Below, piece by piece: positions 42,996-54,057 of a stretch of 64,000 nucleotides of DNA (position 1 is the stretch's first letter; each line of letters begins with the position of its first letter). The notes beneath the pieces were generated by a model that searched no databases, had not been told where the DNA came from, and saw only the letters and a program-made list of their open reading frames with translations. The translations under genes and the position numbers were made by a program. This DNA is from an uncultured Paraprevotella sp. (lineage in GTDB: Bacteria; Bacteroidota; Bacteroidia; Bacteroidales; Bacteroidaceae). The stretch covers positions 44,045 to 108,044 of the forward strand of contig URKA01000005.1 of NCBI GenBank assembly GCA_900548345.1. Reading direction: 5' to 3'.

Positions 42996-43063
42996 AAAAT
43001 GCACACCTGTGTGCGTTTCATCGGTCACAGGTGAAGAATCCATCGCACACAGGTGTGCATTTT
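42996..43063. repeat. CACAGGTG-family hairpin with 20-bp perfect arms
   Basis: AAAATGCACACCTGTGTGCG (42996-43015) is the exact reverse complement of 43044-43063. The 28-base loop contains TCACAGGTGAAGAATC, shared with the repeats near 3235 and 27804. It lies in the 508-base spacer between divergent gyrA and clpC. Nothing else coding is seen in that spacer; the clpC promoter lies at its right end. Confidence 0.8.
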
Positions 43064-43258
43064 CGGGGCGATGTGATGCCGTTCACAGAGATGAGACAAC
43101 CGGCAACAGACTGAAAAGGACCAAAGCCGGATTCACCCATGGAAAAACGCGTCCGGCACGGCCCTCTCCCATCCCCCTCAAACGGCACATTTCACAAAAC
43201 TTAAAAGTGCTGCATACTTTTTGGCATGCAAATTGTAGTATACTCTGATAAATATATT

Positions 43259-43266
43259 TAAATTTG
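43259..43266 (+). promoter_or_regulatory. -7 box (TAAATTTG) for clpC
   Basis: A perfect TAnnTTTG element 27 bases before the clpC ATG at 43294, with TTG 23 bases upstream at 43233. It excludes an earlier in-frame start at 43264. Confidence 0.6.
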
Positions 43267-43293
43267 CAGGCATTATTAATTTCAACACATAGA

Positions 43294-45819
<2,526 letters not shown>

Positions 45820-45850
45820 CAAAAAGCGGAAAACATATAAATGAATGTTA

Positions 45851-45882
45851 AAATGCCAGACGACAGCACCGTCTGGCATTTT
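45851..45882 (+). terminator. Terminator after clpC
   Basis: A perfect 12-bp stem AAATGCCAGACG / CGTCTGGCATTT with a 7-base loop, ending in T residues. Confidence 0.88.
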
Positions 45883-45957
45883 CTTTGTTAATTCGTACAT
45901 AGACCTCTATAGGACATCCGAAAGACAAACGAATTAAACAATTAAATAAAAAACATT

Positions 45958-48012
45958 ATGCAAAAAGGTAATATCGGGGTTACTACCGAAAACATTTTCC
46001 CCGTCATCAAGAAGTTCTTATACAGCGACCATGAAATCTTTCTCCGCGAAATCGTATCCAATGCCGTAGACGCCACCCAGAAGTTGAAAACACTGGCCAA
46101 CAAGGGTGACTTCAAAGGCGAACTCGGTGACCTGAAAGTTTTCGTCAGCGTAGACAAAGAAAAAGAAACCATCACCGTGAGCGACAACGGACTGGGCATG
46201 ACCGAAGAGGAAATCGACAAGTACATCAACCAAATTGCCTTCTCAGGAGCCAACGACTTCCTCGACAAATACAAGGACGACGCCAATGCCATCATCGGTC
46301 ATTTCGGACTGGGCTTCTACTCGGCATTCATGGTCAGCAAGAAAGTTGAAATCGTCACCAAGAGCTATCAGGAAGGTGCAAAAGCCGTGAAATGGAGCTG
46401 CGACGGTAGTCCGTCATTTGAAATAGAAGACATCGAGAAGGAAACACGCGGAACAGACATCATCATGCACATCGACGATGACTGTAAGGAATTTCTGGAG
46501 AAAAACAAGATTCAGGAACTGCTGAACAAATACTGCCGCTTCCTCGCCGTTCCCGTGGCATTCGGCAAGAAAACGGAATGGAAAGACGGAAAGCAGGTAG
46601 ACACGGAAGAAGACAATGTCATCAACGACACCACGCCTATATGGACCAAGAAACCGTCCGAGCTGAAAGACGAAGACTATAAGAAGTTCTATCGCGACCT
46701 GTACCCGATGAGCGACGAACCTCTCTTCTGGATTCATCTGAACGTAGACTATCCGTTCAACCTGACCGGCGTGCTGTACTTCCCTAAAATAAAGAGCAAC
46801 ATAGAACTGCAACGCAACAAAATCCAGTTGTACTGCAACCAGGTATATGTCACCGACAGCGTGGAAGGCATCGTTCCCGACTTCCTCACCCTGCTGCACG
46901 GCGTAATCGACTCACCGGACATCCCGTTGAACGTCAGCCGTAGCTACCTGCAAAGCGACAGCAACGTGAAGAAGATTTCCACATACATCACCAAGAAAGT
47001 GAGCGACCGGCTGCAAAGCATCTTCAAGAACGACCGCAAAGATTTCGAACAGAAATGGGATGACCTCAAGATATTCATCAACTATGGCATGCTCACACAG
47101 GACGATTTCTACGACAAGGCCAAGAACTTCGCACTCTTCAAGGATTGCGACGGCAAATACTTCACGTTCGATGAATACCAAACACTTATCAAAGACAATC
47201 AGACTGACAAGGAAGGCAACCTGATTTATCTCTATGCACAAGACAAGGAGGCTCAGTACGTACACATCGAAGCCGCCAAAAACAAAGGCTACAACGTGCT
47301 GTTGCTCGACGGACAGCTCGACACTCCCGTCATCTCCATGCTGGAAAGGAAATTTGAAAAGAGTCGCTTTACACGTGTAGACGCAGACATCATAGACCGA
47401 CTGATAGTGAAAGAAGATGCCAATAAGTCAGAACTCGAAGCGGAAAGAAGTGCCAATTTGTCAGCCATATTCGAACATCAAATGCCGAAACTCGACAAGA
47501 CAGAATTCCACGTAGAAGCACAAAGCATGGGAGAAAGCGGCATGCCCGTCACCATTACGCAGAGTGAATACATGCGCCGAATGAAAGACATGGCACACAT
47601 ACAGCCGGGCATGTCATTCTATGGTGAAATGCCGGACATGTACACCCTTGTACTGAATACCGACCATAAGTTGATTCGTGAAGTACTCGAAGACAGTGAG
47701 AAGTCAACAGTGGAAGCATTGAAGCCCGTAGAGGCTGAAATCAAGGGATTGCATGCACGCGAAGCCGTACTGCGTCAGCAACAGGAAGGCAAAAAGGCAG
47801 AAGAGATTGACCAGACACAAAAAGACGAACTGGAAAAATGCAACGCCGACATTAAAGCGGAAGAGGACAAGAAAAGCGGCATTCTGAATGAGTACGGCAA
47901 GGAAAACCGTAAAATACATCAACTCATCGACCTGGCCTTACTGCAGAACGGTATGCTGAAAGGTGAATCGCTGAACAACTTCATCAAACGAAGCATTGAC
48001 TTGATAGACTAA
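45958..48012 (+). CDS. htpG: Chaperone protein HtpG (Hsp90)
   Basis: A 684-residue Hsp90 family chaperone. The N-terminal ATP site shows FLREIVSNAVDATQKL, TVSDNGLGMTEEEID and GHFGLGFYSAFMVS. The middle domain has NVDYPFNLTGVLYFPK and DSPDIPLNVSRSYLQSD with the catalytic arginine. The C-terminal dimerisation domain includes a charged coiled segment (KKAEEIDQTQKDELEKCNADIKAEEDKK) longer than in E. coli. It stands alone, with a terminator 20 bases after the stop. Confidence 0.97.
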   Translation: MQKGNIGVTTENIFPVIKKFLYSDHEIFLREIVSNAVDATQKLKTLANKGDFKGELGDLKVFVSVDKEKETITVSDNGLGMTEEEIDKYINQIAFSGANDFLDKYKDDANAIIGHFGLGFYSAFMVSKKVEIVTKSYQEGAKAVKWSCDGSPSFEIEDIEKETRGTDIIMHIDDDCKEFLEKNKIQELLNKYCRFLAVPVAFGKKTEWKDGKQVDTEEDNVINDTTPIWTKKPSELKDEDYKKFYRDLYPMSDEPLFWIHLNVDYPFNLTGVLYFPKIKSNIELQRNKIQLYCNQVYVTDSVEGIVPDFLTLLHGVIDSPDIPLNVSRSYLQSDSNVKKISTYITKKVSDRLQSIFKNDRKDFEQKWDDLKIFINYGMLTQDDFYDKAKNFALFKDCDGKYFTFDEYQTLIKDNQTDKEGNLIYLYAQDKEAQYVHIEAAKNKGYNVLLLDGQLDTPVISMLERKFEKSRFTRVDADIIDRLIVKEDANKSELEAERSANLSAIFEHQMPKLDKTEFHVEAQSMGESGMPVTITQSEYMRRMKDMAHIQPGMSFYGEMPDMYTLVLNTDHKLIREVLEDSEKSTVEALKPVEAEIKGLHAREAVLRQQQEGKKAEEIDQTQKDELEKCNADIKAEEDKKSGILNEYGKENRKIHQLIDLALLQNGMLKGESLNNFIKRSIDLID

Positions 48013-48031
48013 TCGCAAGCAATCATCATAC

Positions 48032-48073
48032 AATCGGTGTGTCTTGAACAACAGCAGGGCACACCGATTCTTT
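48032..48073 (+). terminator. Terminator after htpG
   Basis: AATCGGTGTG and CACACCGATT form a perfect 10-bp stem around an 18-base loop, followed by C and four T residues. Confidence 0.8.
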
Positions 48074-48112
48074 TATATGATTCTTTTTATACTGAAAAAA
48101 GACTGCATTCGT

Positions 48113-48143
48113 TTGGCCGTTTACGCAAAAGTGCGTATCTTTG
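48113..48143 (+). promoter_or_regulatory. Promoter of tRNA-Arg
   Basis: TTTG at 48113-48116, 19 bases, then TATCTTTG at 48136-48143. Both elements match the Bacteroides consensus perfectly, 20 bases before the tRNA. Confidence 0.85.
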
Positions 48144-48163
48144 CACCAGAAATAAAAAACGAT

Positions 48164-48237
48164 GGCTCCTTAGCTCAACTGAATAGAGCATTTGACTACG
48201 GATCAAAAGGTTACAGGTTTGAATCCTGTAGGAGTCA
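48164..48237 (+). tRNA. tRNA-Arg (anticodon ACG)
   Basis: A complete cloverleaf: acceptor GGCTCCT pairs with AGGAGTC (one G-U), D-arm AGCTCAACTGAATAGAGC, anticodon stem TTTGA/TCAAA with loop CTACGGA giving anticodon ACG, and T-arm ACAGGTTTGAATCCTGT. The discriminator is A and CCA is not encoded. It reads CGN arginine codons after A34 is converted to inosine. Confidence 0.95.
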
Positions 48238-48242
48238 CACCA

Positions 48243-48276
48243 AACGACACCGCTTGAACAAGGCGGTGTCGTTTTT
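48243..48276 (+). terminator. Terminator of tRNA-Arg
   Basis: A perfect 11-bp stem AACGACACCGC / GCGGTGTCGTT followed by T residues, starting 5 bases after the tRNA. Confidence 0.9.
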
Positions 48277-48339
48277 GTATGAAGAACAACAAGGGCCTCA
48301 CCCGATAGATATAGGCTCACCCGATAAATCCAGGGGGGC

Positions 48340-49323
48340 TTACGCATACAGTTTAGTAAGTCTGAAGAGGAAGAATTTAATATCCGTCACCCCTCTGAGC
48401 GAAGCCCTGAACGCCTTGATTTTAGCATTGAATGATTCAGCAAATGCATTAGTGGACCTGTTCACAAAGAAGTTCAGGACTTCATCGTAATGTTCGTATA
48501 AGGTGGCTGCAATTACATTAAAGCTTTTGAATCCGGAATCGTCCACCTTGTTATACCATCGTGCAAGTGACAGCCTTGCCGCATCCTTAATGGTGTTCTT
48601 GGAGAATATCATCCTGAGTGAGTGCGTAAGTGAATAAGCCTCTTTCAAATCCGGATATGTCTCAAAGAGGACCCCGGCCCTTTGTCTTTGACTTTGTGTC
48701 CATTTGTCGGCAGACTTGAAAAGCAGGTATCTGCTGCGTGCCAGCAGCTGTTTGTGCGTGTCTCCGTTTGCAAGTACCACGGGAGTGTACGTCTTGCCGG
48801 ATCCTTTGGCTTCCTCCCTGGCATCCGTGTCGGCCTGAATGGCGTCCCATCTGTGGGCGATACGCATCTCCTGCAAGGCATCGCAGGCGAGTTTCTGTAT
48901 ATGGAAGCGGTCGATGGTCCGTATGGCATTGGGGAAACAGCGTCTGGCGATAAGGCGCATGGAATTGGACATGTCCATGGTTATTTCCTTAACCATAAGC
49001 CTCTTGTTCTCGTCTATGCGCATAAGGGTCTCTGTCACGGCGTCAGCAGCCACACCCTTTACAATGGCTATGATGGTCCCCTTCCCTCCATGTGATGCCC
49101 TGTTGGTGACAATCGTGTACAACTCGCCATTGCTTGGGGCTGTCTCGTCTATGCAGATGCTTTCTCCCAGGTTCTCAGGGAAAACGAGCCATTCCTCCGC
49201 ATGGGAGAGCTCGCTCCATCCACGATAGCCGCTGAGGATTTCCTTGTACTGTTTTTCAAACGTATCCCCGTTTATGTGGTAATAACGGTCAAGCGAACGG
49301 GAGGTCGTAGGAATCGTCTCCAT
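48340..49323 (-). CDS. ISL3 family transposase, catalytic part
   Basis: A 327-residue DDE-type transposase. Features are ICIDETAPSNGELYTIVTN (first Asp), ITMDMSNSMRLIARRCFPNAIRTIDRFHIQKLACDALQEMR (second Asp and the ISL3 DRFHI motif), and VNRSTNAFAESFNAKIKAFRA near the C-terminus with the last acidic residue. It begins 35 bases before the end of the N-terminal partner gene, in the +1 frame relative to it. Its frame is intact, so it may still be active. Confidence 0.9.
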   Translation of the reverse strand: METIPTTSRSLDRYYHINGDTFEKQYKEILSGYRGWSELSHAEEWLVFPENLGESICIDETAPSNGELYTIVTNRASHGGKGTIIAIVKGVAADAVTETLMRIDENKRLMVKEITMDMSNSMRLIARRCFPNAIRTIDRFHIQKLACDALQEMRIAHRWDAIQADTDAREEAKGSGKTYTPVVLANGDTHKQLLARSRYLLFKSADKWTQSQRQRAGVLFETYPDLKEAYSLTHSLRMIFSKNTIKDAARLSLARWYNKVDDSGFKSFNVIAATLYEHYDEVLNFFVNRSTNAFAESFNAKIKAFRASLRGVTDIKFFLFRLTKLYA

Positions 49324-49669
49324 ACACTCCTTTTAAAAAAGCCGCGAACTCCTTCGAGTAGCGGGTGCCTTCGGCTTTGAGGTGATAAGTGTCCGAGAAA
49401 TAACGGTTGTTCTTTTTGTCATACCATCTGCGCCTTCGGACTATCAGGTCAACACCTTTGTCACGGATTGGGAAGTCACGGATGGTAACGGCATCACAGA
49501 ATCCCCTGGATTCCATATTGGGATTCTCCCTGTATTCTGACTTGACAGCCTCGTCAAGGTGGATACGGATAAGGGATGGTTCTTCCTCTACACGCACTAC
49601 TTCAAAACTCAAAAGTATTTCTGACGGCAGGATTAACTGCGCCAATGATAACAGACCTTCATTGTTCAT
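49289..49669 (-). CDS. ISAon1-type transposase N-terminal region protein
   Basis: A 126-residue protein encoded just upstream of and overlapping the catalytic transposase. It contains FCDAVTIRDFPIRDKGVDLIVRRRRWYDKKNNRYFSDTYHLKAEGTRYSKEFAAFLKGVY, which resembles the zinc-binding and helix-turn-helix region of ISL3 transposases but lacks the cysteines. It probably supplies DNA binding to the element ends. The 35-base overlap suggests translational coupling. Confidence 0.82.
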   Translation of the reverse strand: MNNEGLLSLAQLILPSEILLSFEVVRVEEEPSLIRIHLDEAVKSEYRENPNMESRGFCDAVTIRDFPIRDKGVDLIVRRRRWYDKKNNRYFSDTYHLKAEGTRYSKEFAAFLKGVYGDDSYDLPFA

Positions 49670-49818
49670 GATGAAAAGGTAGAACTTTTATTGATGAATA
49701 AAAGAAACATCCCCCCTGATTTATCGGGTGAGCCGTGAAAAAAGCAGAATAAGAGGAGAATTGAAGTTACTCCACACGGTTCCGGTTTCGGAATAAAGTC
49801 ATCCATAGCCCCCCCCGA

Positions 49819-49857
49819 AAAACAAGGCAATCCTCCGATTCACATCGGAAGATTGCC
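49819..49857 (-). terminator. Probable terminator of galE
   Basis: GGCAATCCTCCGAT and ATCGGAAGATTGCC form a 14-bp stem with one G-U or A-C position and a 4-base loop. On the minus strand it is followed by TTGTTTTT. It lies about 160 bases after the galE stop. The rest of 49735-50018 shows no gene. Confidence 0.6.
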
Positions 49858-50018
49858 ACAACACAAACACAAAATAAAACACGACAAAACTATATGCTTT
49901 AATCTGTTCCGAAGAACTCAGAACGCAACACTTCCATATACTCACGCACGGGAAGCATCACATGGATTAAGCATAAATATCAAACGCATAAAGCGATTTT
50001 TCACTTCGTATCTTATTA

Positions 50019-51053
50019 TTACATTATTCCTTTCTCACGCAATACGCACTGCCATTTCCATGCAGAAGCCAGCACGTCCTCAAGCGGGGTTTCAGCCTTC
50101 CAGCCCAACACTTTGTTGGCCTTATCTACGTTGCCCCATACTTTTTCGATGTCGCCTGCGCGACGACCCACTATCTTGTAGTTCAACTTCACGCCTGTGG
50201 CCTTTTCGAAAGCATTGATAAGCTCCAATACCGAAGTGCCCGTTCCTGTACCGATATTATAGACTTCAACCGATTCTTCGGTTTTGCCCTCCATAATTCT
50301 CGTCATGGCACAAACATGTGCCTTTGCCAAATCTACCACATAAATATAGTCACGGATACATGAACCGTCGGGCGTATCATAATCATCACCGAACACACTC
50401 AACTGTTCACGGATGCCCATGGCAGTCTGGGTAAGATAAGGTATCAGATTCTGCGGCACGCCGTTCGGCATTTCTCCGATATATGCCGTGGGATGAGCAC
50501 CGATAGGATTGAAGTATCGCAGCAGAATGGCTTTAATCGGAGCACCGCTCTTTATGGTGTCAGCAATGATTTCTTCGTTAATCTGCTTGGTGTTTCCATA
50601 AGGACTCTCCGCAGTCTTGATAGGTGTTTCCTCTGTAGCAGGCAACACATCGGGCTGACCGTATACCGTACATGAAGAAGAGAATATAATACCCTTCACA
50701 TCATATTTCGGCATCAACTGCAACAGATTAATCAGCGAAACAATATTGTTGTGGTAATACAGCAAAGGTTTCTGCACACTCTCACCTACTGCCTTGCTGG
50801 CTGCAAAATGGATGATACCGCTAATCTTGGGATATTTTTTGAACACAGCCTCGGTTGCATCAAAGTCGCGCAAGTCTACTTTCTCGAACGCAGGACGTAT
50901 GCCTGTGATTTTCTCGATGCCGTCCAGCACGTCTTCACGCGAGTTTGACAGATTGTCTACAATGACGACCTCATATCCGGCCTGCTGAAGTTCTACAGTA
51001 GTATGAGAACCAATGAATCCGGTACCACCGGTTACCAAAATTGTCTCTTTCAT
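50019..51053 (-). CDS. galE: UDP-glucose 4-epimerase
   Basis: A 344-residue short-chain dehydrogenase interconverting UDP-glucose and UDP-galactose. The NAD loop VTGGTGFIGSHTTVELQQAG begins at residue 6. The catalytic segment SSSCTVYGQPD and YGNTKQINEEI (YxxxK) and the C-terminal GRRAGDIEKVWGNVDKA are typical. It completes the Leloir pathway with galK at 12940. It has its own promoter box at 51092 and lies downstream of the rnf operon terminator. Confidence 0.95.
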   Translation of the reverse strand: MKETILVTGGTGFIGSHTTVELQQAGYEVVIVDNLSNSREDVLDGIEKITGIRPAFEKVDLRDFDATEAVFKKYPKISGIIHFAASKAVGESVQKPLLYYHNNIVSLINLLQLMPKYDVKGIIFSSSCTVYGQPDVLPATEETPIKTAESPYGNTKQINEEIIADTIKSGAPIKAILLRYFNPIGAHPTAYIGEMPNGVPQNLIPYLTQTAMGIREQLSVFGDDYDTPDGSCIRDYIYVVDLAKAHVCAMTRIMEGKTEESVEVYNIGTGTGTSVLELINAFEKATGVKLNYKIVGRRAGDIEKVWGNVDKANKVLGWKAETPLEDVLASAWKWQCVLREKGIM

Positions 51054-51091
51054 ATTAGCAAGTTTCGATTTTTTTGTTTTTATAGCAAAAG

Positions 51092-51099
51092 CAAATATA
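51092..51099 (-). promoter_or_regulatory. -7 box (TATATTTG) for galE
   Basis: A perfect TAnnTTTG box on the minus strand, 38 bases before the galE start. Confidence 0.6.
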
Positions 51100-51143
51100 C
51101 TAATTTTAATAATAAGTTGTACAGTTTAAGCACAAAAAATTAA

Positions 51144-51172
51144 AAAGGTCCGGATTTTGTATCCGAACCTTT
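51144..51172 (-). terminator. Terminator of the rnf operon
   Basis: On the minus strand AAAGGTTCGGAT pairs with ATCCGGACCTTT (one G-U) over a 5-base loop, followed by T-rich sequence. Confidence 0.8.
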
Positions 51173-51196
51173 ATCTTAAAGGGGGTATTTTCCCTG

Positions 51197-51808
51197 TTAT
51201 ACACCAAAAAATGTCTTCAAGCCATTGTCCACCCCGCTGAATCCCATAAATGCCATAGCCAGCAAACCGGCTGTGATGAGCGCGATGCTCATGCCCTGCA
51301 AAGCCTTGGGGATGGCCACCAGACTGAGTTGCTCGCGGATACCGGCAAACACGATCAGTGCCAGACCGAAACCGAGAGCTGTGCTCAATGCGTACCACAC
51401 GCCTTCTATTAGCGAGAATTCATTCTGTATCACAAGAATGGCCACACCGAGTACGGCGCAGTTCGTCGTTATCAAAGGAAGGAACACACCTAATGCCTGA
51501 TAAAGCGACGGGGATACTTTCTTCAGGATAATTTCCACCATCTGTACCAAAGCCGCTATCACAAGGATGAAGGCAATGGTCTGCATGTAAGCCAGCCCAA
51601 AAGGGTTCAGCACGTAAACCTGCAACAAATAAGTTACAAGCGTGGCCAACACCAATACGAAAGCGACGGCCGCCGACATTCCCAATGCCGTATCGACTTT
51701 CTTGGAAACGCCCAGGAACGGACAGATACCGAGAATCTGCGACAACACTACGTTGTTAACGAAAATCGCGGTAATGAAGATGATTAAATAACTATATACT
51801 GTTTCCAT
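51197..51808 (-). CDS. rnfA: Rnf complex subunit A
   Basis: A 203-residue membrane protein with about six helices. The motifs VNNVVLSQILGICPFLGVSKKVDTALGM and LPLITTNCAVLGVAILVIQNEFSLIEGVWYALSTALGFGLALIVFAGIREQL are typical of RnfA/NqrE. With RnfE it forms the membrane core that holds an iron-sulfur centre between cysteines in the two subunits (ICPF and TTNCAVLG here). Last gene of the operon, 18 bases after rnfE. Slightly longer at the C-terminus than gammaproteobacterial RnfA. Confidence 0.96.
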   Translation of the reverse strand: METVYSYLIIFITAIFVNNVVLSQILGICPFLGVSKKVDTALGMSAAVAFVLVLATLVTYLLQVYVLNPFGLAYMQTIAFILVIAALVQMVEIILKKVSPSLYQALGVFLPLITTNCAVLGVAILVIQNEFSLIEGVWYALSTALGFGLALIVFAGIREQLSLVAIPKALQGMSIALITAGLLAMAFMGFSGVDNGLKTFFGV

Positions 51809-51826
51809 AATATTCTGTATTTACAA

Positions 51827-52411
51827 TTACGCTTTCTTCAATTTATTCACAACCGCAATCAGGTAGCCCAGCACGATGAACGCACCGGGAGCCAGCACGA
51901 ACATCAGCATACCGTAGTCTTCCGTCCACAGCTCGAAGCCGAAAATCTTTCCTGTTCCGAGAATCTCGCGAAGAGCACCCAGCACGGTCAACGCGATGGT
52001 GAAACCAAGTCCCATGCCCAATCCGTCAAAGAAGGACGGCAGCACTCCGTTTTTGCTGGCGAAGGCTTCGGCACGTCCCAAAATGATGCAGTTCACCACA
52101 ATCAGCGGAATGAAAAGGCCGAGCGTGGCATAAATCTCAGGCACATATGCCTGCATGCACATCTGCAACGCAGTTACAAAGGAGGCAATCACCACGATAA
52201 ACGATGGTATGCGCACCAGGTCGGGAATGAGGTTCTTGATGAGTGATATCACGACATTGGAGCAAATCAGGACAAACATCGTGGCCAGTCCCATGGACAT
52301 ACCGTTGATTGCGGAAGACGTCGTGCCCAGCGTGGGACACATACCTAAAAGAAGTACAAAAGTGGGGTTTTCCTTGATGATTCCGTTCATCAACACTTTA
52401 AAATTATTCAT
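51827..52411 (-). CDS. rnfE: Rnf complex subunit E
   Basis: A 194-residue membrane protein homologous to RnfA and NqrD. It contains ENPTFVLLLGMCPTLGTTSSAINGMSMG and IPLIVVNCIILGRAEAFASKNGVLPSFFDGLGMGLGFTIAL, the two half-repeats with the conserved cysteines. Part of the sodium- or proton-pumping ferredoxin:NAD+ oxidoreductase. Gaps to both neighbours are 18 bases. Confidence 0.96.
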   Translation of the reverse strand: MNNFKVLMNGIIKENPTFVLLLGMCPTLGTTSSAINGMSMGLATMFVLICSNVVISLIKNLIPDLVRIPSFIVVIASFVTALQMCMQAYVPEIYATLGLFIPLIVVNCIILGRAEAFASKNGVLPSFFDGLGMGLGFTIALTVLGALREILGTGKIFGFELWTEDYGMLMFVLAPGAFIVLGYLIAVVNKLKKA

Positions 52412-52429
52412 AATCTTCGCTCCTTTCCT

Positions 52430-53056
52430 TTAGTTGTTCGATTCGTTTTCCGCCTTTTCTGCAGCAGACTTCTCACTATGCGTTGTCGCACCGCTGACAG
52501 CATCGGCCGTATTGCCTGCATAAGCCTTGTAGGCATTGTTCACTGCATTCAGGAATGCGCGGCTGGTGATGGTAGATGCCGTGATGGCGTCTACATCTCC
52601 CCCGTCTTTCGATACGGTGAGTGTTTTTTCTCCGGGATTTTTCCCGATGATGTCACCTTTACCGCCTTTCTGGAACCAGAGGTCGGCTTTTGCTCCAAGT
52701 CCCGGAGTTTCCGCCGTCTTGAGTATCGTGTATCCCAGGATGTTGCCCGACCAGTCGAAACCGACCAGCACTTCGAGCTGACCGCCGAATCCGTTTGTGG
52801 CGGATTTCACTGCCGTACCCTTGTCTGTACGGTAGATGGTGTAGCCGTCCGCTTCCACAGGAGCTTCCACTTTCAAGTCACCTTCGAGCCCGCCCAGAAT
52901 GACTTTCTTGATACCGTCTTGCAGGTTCTTGGCATTAATCTCTTCTATGGGACCGGCCGTAACCTTGTTGATGTAGGCCAAAGCGCCGCCGGCAATCACG
53001 GAGATGACCGTCAATACGATCACCATGTTCTTTAAAGATGATTCTAACTTCTTCAT
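52430..53056 (-). CDS. rnfG: Rnf complex subunit G (covalent FMN)
   Basis: A 208-residue subunit with one N-terminal membrane helix and a periplasmic FMN-binding domain. Two possible flavinylation motifs are visible: DAITASTITS at 156-165 (candidate Thr162, where family members carry FMN) and a canonical DAVSGATTHS at 185-194 (Thr191) in the C-terminal tail. The motif ETPGLGAKADLWFQKG is typical of RnfG/NqrC. Its start codon overlaps the rnfD stop (ATGA). Flavin transfer would need ApbE, which is not in the window. Confidence 0.95.
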   Translation of the reverse strand: MKKLESSLKNMVIVLTVISVIAGGALAYINKVTAGPIEEINAKNLQDGIKKVILGGLEGDLKVEAPVEADGYTIYRTDKGTAVKSATNGFGGQLEVLVGFDWSGNILGYTILKTAETPGLGAKADLWFQKGGKGDIIGKNPGEKTLTVSKDGGDVDAITASTITSRAFLNAVNNAYKAYAGNTADAVSGATTHSEKSAAEKAENESNN

Positions 53057-54042
53057 TTCTTAACGACCTCCCCGAATCTTTTGGGTTTGCAATATGTATT
53101 GATTAACGGTGTGAATGCGTTCATGATGAGAATCGCAAAAGACATTCCTTCCGGATATGCGCCGAACGTACGGATGACAACGGTCAGCAAACCGATGCAG
53201 ACACCGTAGATAATCTGTCCCTTGGATGTCATCGGTGAGGTGACATAGTCGGTAGCCATGTAGCACGAACCGAGAATCAGACCGCCCGTCAGCAATACGG
53301 TTTCAGGTGAAGCGTAAACGGGATTGGAAAGATGCAGCAATCCGGACAGGACAAACACCGTACCGAGGATAGACACCGGTATGTGCCACGTGATGATACG
53401 ACGGCAGAGCATGTAGACCAGTCCGATGAGCAAAGCCAAAGCACTCACCTCGCCCAAGCAACCGCCTGTCTGTCCGATGAGCAGGTTCAGCGAGTCGGGC
53501 AGCTGTTCCAATACGGAGGCGTCGCCGTTCTTGACAGCCATCTTCATGATGGCCAGCGGAGTGGCTCCGGTGGTCACATCGGTATATGCGCCCAGCTGGC
53601 CGTAATCGGGCCATGTCGTCATCTGTACAGGGAACGAAATCAACAGGAACACACGTCCGACCAAAGCCGGATTGAAGGGGTTGCAGCCCAGCCCGCCGAA
53701 GGTCAGTTTGCCGATACCGATGGCCACAAGGGCACCGATGACAATAATCCATATCGGAAGGTTGGACGGAAGGTTGAATCCCAACAGCAGACCGGTCAGG
53801 ATGGCCGACCCGTCGGTCACGGTCGTGCGTTCGCGTTTCATGATGAACCTTGTGATGGCCCATTCAAAAAACACACAGGCCGCAATGGAAGTCAATGTCA
53901 CGACAGCCGCTCCCAGTCCGAAAAAATAAAGGGATGCCGCCAATGCCGGAAGCAGTGCGATGCACACGCCATACATATTTCTTTGCACGCTGTCCGTACT
54001 GTGTACGTGCGGTGACAGTGATACAATTAATTTCTTTGCCAT
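53053..54042 (-). CDS. rnfD: Rnf complex subunit D
   Basis: A 329-residue membrane subunit, homologue of NqrB, with about ten helices. The segment GLGCNPFNPALVGRVFLLISFP and the flavinylation-type TDVTTGATPLAIMK (SGAT-like, Thr in TGAT) support covalent FMN binding. YMATDYVTSPMTSKGQIIYG is also conserved. It lies between rnfC (15-base gap) and rnfG (4-base overlap). Confidence 0.96.
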   Translation of the reverse strand: MAKKLIVSLSPHVHSTDSVQRNMYGVCIALLPALAASLYFFGLGAAVVTLTSIAACVFFEWAITRFIMKRERTTVTDGSAILTGLLLGFNLPSNLPIWIIVIGALVAIGIGKLTFGGLGCNPFNPALVGRVFLLISFPVQMTTWPDYGQLGAYTDVTTGATPLAIMKMAVKNGDASVLEQLPDSLNLLIGQTGGCLGEVSALALLIGLVYMLCRRIITWHIPVSILGTVFVLSGLLHLSNPVYASPETVLLTGGLILGSCYMATDYVTSPMTSKGQIIYGVCIGLLTVVIRTFGAYPEGMSFAILIMNAFTPLINTYCKPKRFGEVVKK

Positions 54043-54057
54043 AATTCTTTTCTTTTA

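Larger units (their letters stand above)
48314..49734 (-). mobile_element. ISL3-type insertion sequence (ISAon1 group)
   Basis: About 1.42 kb bounded by inverted repeats: the left end GGCTCACCCGATAAATCCAG and the right end, read inward, GGCTCACCCGATAAATCAGG, both followed by a G-run. Two overlapping minus-strand genes fill it. A further partial copy of the end, CTCACCCGATAGAT, lies just outside the left end at about 48297. No target duplication of about 8 bases is visible. Confidence 0.85.

Noticed and set aside
48164..49734. tRNA-Arg with adjacent IS as a genomic island attachment site
   Set aside because: There is no integrase, no repeated tRNA 3' end, and housekeeping genes continue directly on both sides of a single IS.
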